48,009 nucleotides of DNA from Methanoregula sp. UBA64 (GTDB lineage: Archaea > Halobacteriota > Methanomicrobia > Methanomicrobiales > Methanospirillaceae): the NCBI RefSeq assembly GCF_002502735.1, contig NZ_DAQC01000002.1, positions 1-48,009 on the forward strand. Direction: 5' to 3'. Made by a program: the position numbers and the translations under genes. The stretch's first letter is position 1, and each line of letters begins with the position of its first letter. Shown piece after piece: positions 46,206 through 48,009 of the stretch. Under the pieces are notes generated by a model, which saw only the letters and a program-made list of their open reading frames with translations, searched no databases and was not told where the DNA came from.

Positions 46206-48009
46206 TTACTGCTCACCTCCGAGCAGGAACGCATCGATCTGAGCAACGATCTGCGGGGTTGCAAAGTGCTGCATCCAGATCGCTCCGCCGGGGCAGAAGC
46301 CACCGCAGGTACCGCAGCCTTTGCACTTGGCTTCGGTGACCTGCATGACCGTCCGCCCGTTCTTCTCGACAAGCGAGAGGGCGCTGTACGGGCAGAGGTT
46401 GACACACATGCCGCAGCCTGCGCATTTGTCTTCGAGACACATGGCAAAGTACGGTTCGAGTTCGACTTCACCCATGTGGATCGGGATACTGGCCGCAGAT
46501 GCCGCACCTTCTGCCTGTGCTACCGTGTCAGGGATATCCTTTGGTCCCTGGCAGACACCGGCAAGGAATACACCGGCAGTGGTGGTTCCGCAGGGGTTGA
46601 GCTTCGGGTGGGCTTCCAGCAGCCAGCCGTCCATGGAGCAGGAGACGCCGAAGAGTTTCCTCGTCCGGTTGGTGTCTTCCTTGGGCTGGATTGCCGCTGC
46701 GAGGACAACGAGATCGACTTCCATGTCGATCGGGCGGTCGAGCAGGGTGTCGTCTGCATATACGTGCAGGTTCTTCGTCTTGGGGTCCTCGAGGATGTTT
46801 GCCACACGGCCGCGGATGAACTTCGCGCCCTCGTCCTGGATACGGTAGTAGAACTCTTCGTACATCTTACCGAACGACCGGATATCCATGTAGAAGATGT
46901 AGGGTATGCACCCGGGGATCTTCTCCGTGATCTGGTGGGCGTGTTTCAGCGAGTACATGCAGCAGAACCGTGAACAGTACGGCTTGCCGACACCGGTGTT
47001 GTCCCTGGATCCTGCGCAGAGCACGAATGCAACGCGCATCGGGGTCTGTCCATCGCTCGGGCGAACCAGGTGGCCGCCGGTCGGGCCGGATGCACAGATA
47101 AGCCGCTCGAATTCAAGGCTCGTGATGACGTTCTCGTACCGCTTGTATCCCCATTCCTCTTTCTTCTCGATGGGGAAGATATCGTACCCGGTAGCGAGGA
47201 TGACCGTCCCGACTTTGAGCTTGACAAATTCGTCTTTCATCTCGAGGTCGATTGCACGCTTCTCGGGACCGCATGCAGTCACGCAGAGGCCGCACTTGAC
47301 ACAGGCGGAAAAATCGATCGTGTAGATAAGGGGAACGACCTGTGGGTGGTTGATGTAGATGGCCTTTCTCGGCTTCATCCCGATCTCAAACTCGTTGGGC
47401 TTGACAACCGGGCAGACTGCATCGCAGTCCCCGCAACCATTACAGCCGCCGCCGACAATGCCCTTTGCTGCGGCTTCTTTCGGGGTCATTACGCCGCGGG
47501 CCTTCTTCCTGACGGTAACCTCGAAGTTGCCGATGTACCCTTCCACCTCGTGGACCTCTGACCAGGTCATGAGCTCGATCTTCTCGCTTCTGCCCACGTC
47601 CACCATCTTTGGTGTCAGGATACACTGCGAGCAGTCGAGTGTCGGGAAGGTCTTGTCGAGCTGGGACATGCGTCCGCCAATGCTCATGTCGGACTCGATG
47701 AGGTAGGTCTTGATGCCTGCTGCTGCAAGGTCAAGGGCTGCCTGCATGCCGCCGACACCTGCACCGACGACCATTGCGGTCGGTTCCACGGGCACGGACT
47801 TCGGGTACAGGTCCTGGAGGAGTGCAGCCTTTGCGACTGCGATCCGGACTGCATCCTTTGCCTTCTCGGTCGATCCTTCGCGGTCGTGCATGTGCACCCA
47901 TGAGTTCTGCGCACGGATATTTGCCATTTCGAACCTGAACGGATTCAGGCCGCCTTCCTTTGTTGCCGTCCTGAAGGTCGGTTCGTGGAGACGGGGGGGA
48001 CACGACGTA
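46206..48009 (-). CDS. hdrA: CoB-CoM heterodisulfide reductase subunit A, 5'-truncated by the window edge
   Basis: FAD-containing, flavin-bifurcating subunit of the Hdr complex. The frame stays open to the window edge; the ATG at 47927 is internal, because upstream codons read C-P-P-R-L-H-E-P-T-F-R then G-G-L-N-P-F-R-F-E-M-A-N-I-R, the known HdrA segment. About 600 residues are visible: the FAD-binding V-V-G-A-G-V-G-G-M-Q-A-A-L-D-L, an inserted ferredoxin domain (C-N-G-C-G-D-C-D-A-V-C-P and C-V-K-C-G-L-C-V-T-A-C-G) and a C-terminal ferredoxin domain (C-A-G-C-G-M-C-V-N-L-C-P and C-K-G-C-G-T-C-G-G-F-C-P). The N-terminal Fe-S domain lies outside. It is in one transcript with mvhD. Confidence 0.97.
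   Translation of the reverse strand, partial: TSCPPRLHEPTFRTATKEGGLNPFRFEMANIRAQNSWVHMHDREGSTEKAKDAVRIAVAKAALLQDLYPKSVPVEPTAMVVGAGVGGMQAALDLAAAGIKTYLIESDMSIGGRMSQLDKTFPTLDCSQCILTPKMVDVGRSEKIELMTWSEVHEVEGYIGNFEVTVRKKARGVMTPKEAAAKGIVGGGCNGCGDCDAVCPVVKPNEFEIGMKPRKAIYINHPQVVPLIYTIDFSACVKCGLCVTACGPEKRAIDLEMKDEFVKLKVGTVILATGYDIFPIEKKEEWGYKRYENVITSLEFERLICASGPTGGHLVRPSDGQTPMRVAFVLCAGSRDNTGVGKPYCSRFCCMYSLKHAHQITEKIPGCIPYIFYMDIRSFGKMYEEFYYRIQDEGAKFIRGRVANILEDPKTKNLHVYADDTLLDRPIDMEVDLVVLAAAIQPKEDTNRTRKLFGVSCSMDGWLLEAHPKLNPCGTTTAGVFLAGVCQGPKDIPDTVAQAEGAASAASIPIHMGEVELEPYFAMCLEDKCAGCGMCVNLCPYSALSLVEKNGRTVMQVTEAKCKGCGTCGGFCPGGAIWMQHFATPQIVAQIDAFLLGGEQ

Noticed and set aside
1..48009. tRNA, rRNA or CRISPR array
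   Set aside because: I scanned the intergenic gaps by eye for cloverleaf-like sequences with TTCRA arms and for regularly spaced direct repeats and found none. A tRNAscan or CRISPR search would settle it.

Overview
This window is from a hydrogenotrophic methanogenic archaeon, almost certainly of the order Methanomicrobiales and most like Methanoregula or its relatives. The evidence is a euryarchaeal ribosomal protein operon, a complete mtr operon (methyl-H4MPT:coenzyme M methyltransferase), a complete mcrBDCGA operon (methyl-coenzyme M reductase), and hdrA-mvhD (heterodisulfide reductase with its hydrogenase-linked electron-transfer subunit). Most of the DNA is GC-rich with GC-rich third codon positions. 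Islands at about 13.3-17.6 kb and 26.7-28.2 kb are visibly richer in AT or compositionally odd.

Layout. 1-9863 (+): the distal part of the ribosomal superoperon, from S17 (cut by the window edge) through L15, then secY, adkA, a DUF106/EMC3-type insertase and cmk. 9948-11266 (+): a GNAT acetyltransferase and a DUF2156 protein. 11281-11889 (-): a MarC-type membrane protein. 12072-13276 (+): a double-rubredoxin protein with a basic tail and an unknown protein. 13310-17606 (+): two tandem YkcB/GT39-like membrane glycosyltransferases and a GtrA-like protein. 17836-19252 (+): a DUF3821-like surface protein and a TPR protein. 19352-24999 (-): mtrE-D-C-B-A-F-(A/G fusion)-H. 25348-31213: small accessory genes, including a Fic protein behind a G/C-tract intergenic block. 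31272-36247: a frameshifted triple-Cache lipoprotein, an MFS exporter and an M13 metallopeptidase. 36733-40198: a SPASM radical SAM enzyme preceded by a Cys/His-rich peptide gene, a metallo-beta-lactamase-fold protein and a second radical SAM protein. 40454-45358 (-): mcrBDCGA. 45747-48009 (-): mvhD and hdrA (cut by the edge).

How the genes work together. Mtr moves the methyl group from H4MPT to coenzyme M while pumping Na+. Mcr releases methane and makes the CoM-S-S-CoB heterodisulfide. HdrA/MvhD belong to the electron-bifurcating complex that reduces the heterodisulfide. The window therefore encodes most of the last three steps of methanogenesis.

Most interesting observations. (1) The mtrG position holds a fusion of a second, almost identical MtrA corrinoid domain to MtrG, which would put two cobamide domains in each Mtr protomer; the two copies share a 152-bp stretch of perfect DNA identity, which suggests gene conversion. 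(2) A 71-residue peptide with 9 Cys and 7 His lies directly upstream of a SPASM-type radical SAM enzyme, separated from it by a poly-T tract, which looks like a RiPP-type peptide modification system. (3) A perfect 25-bp inverted repeat lies in front of a Fic protein that has its own C-terminal winged helix. I saw no tRNA, rRNA, CRISPR array or insertion sequence.
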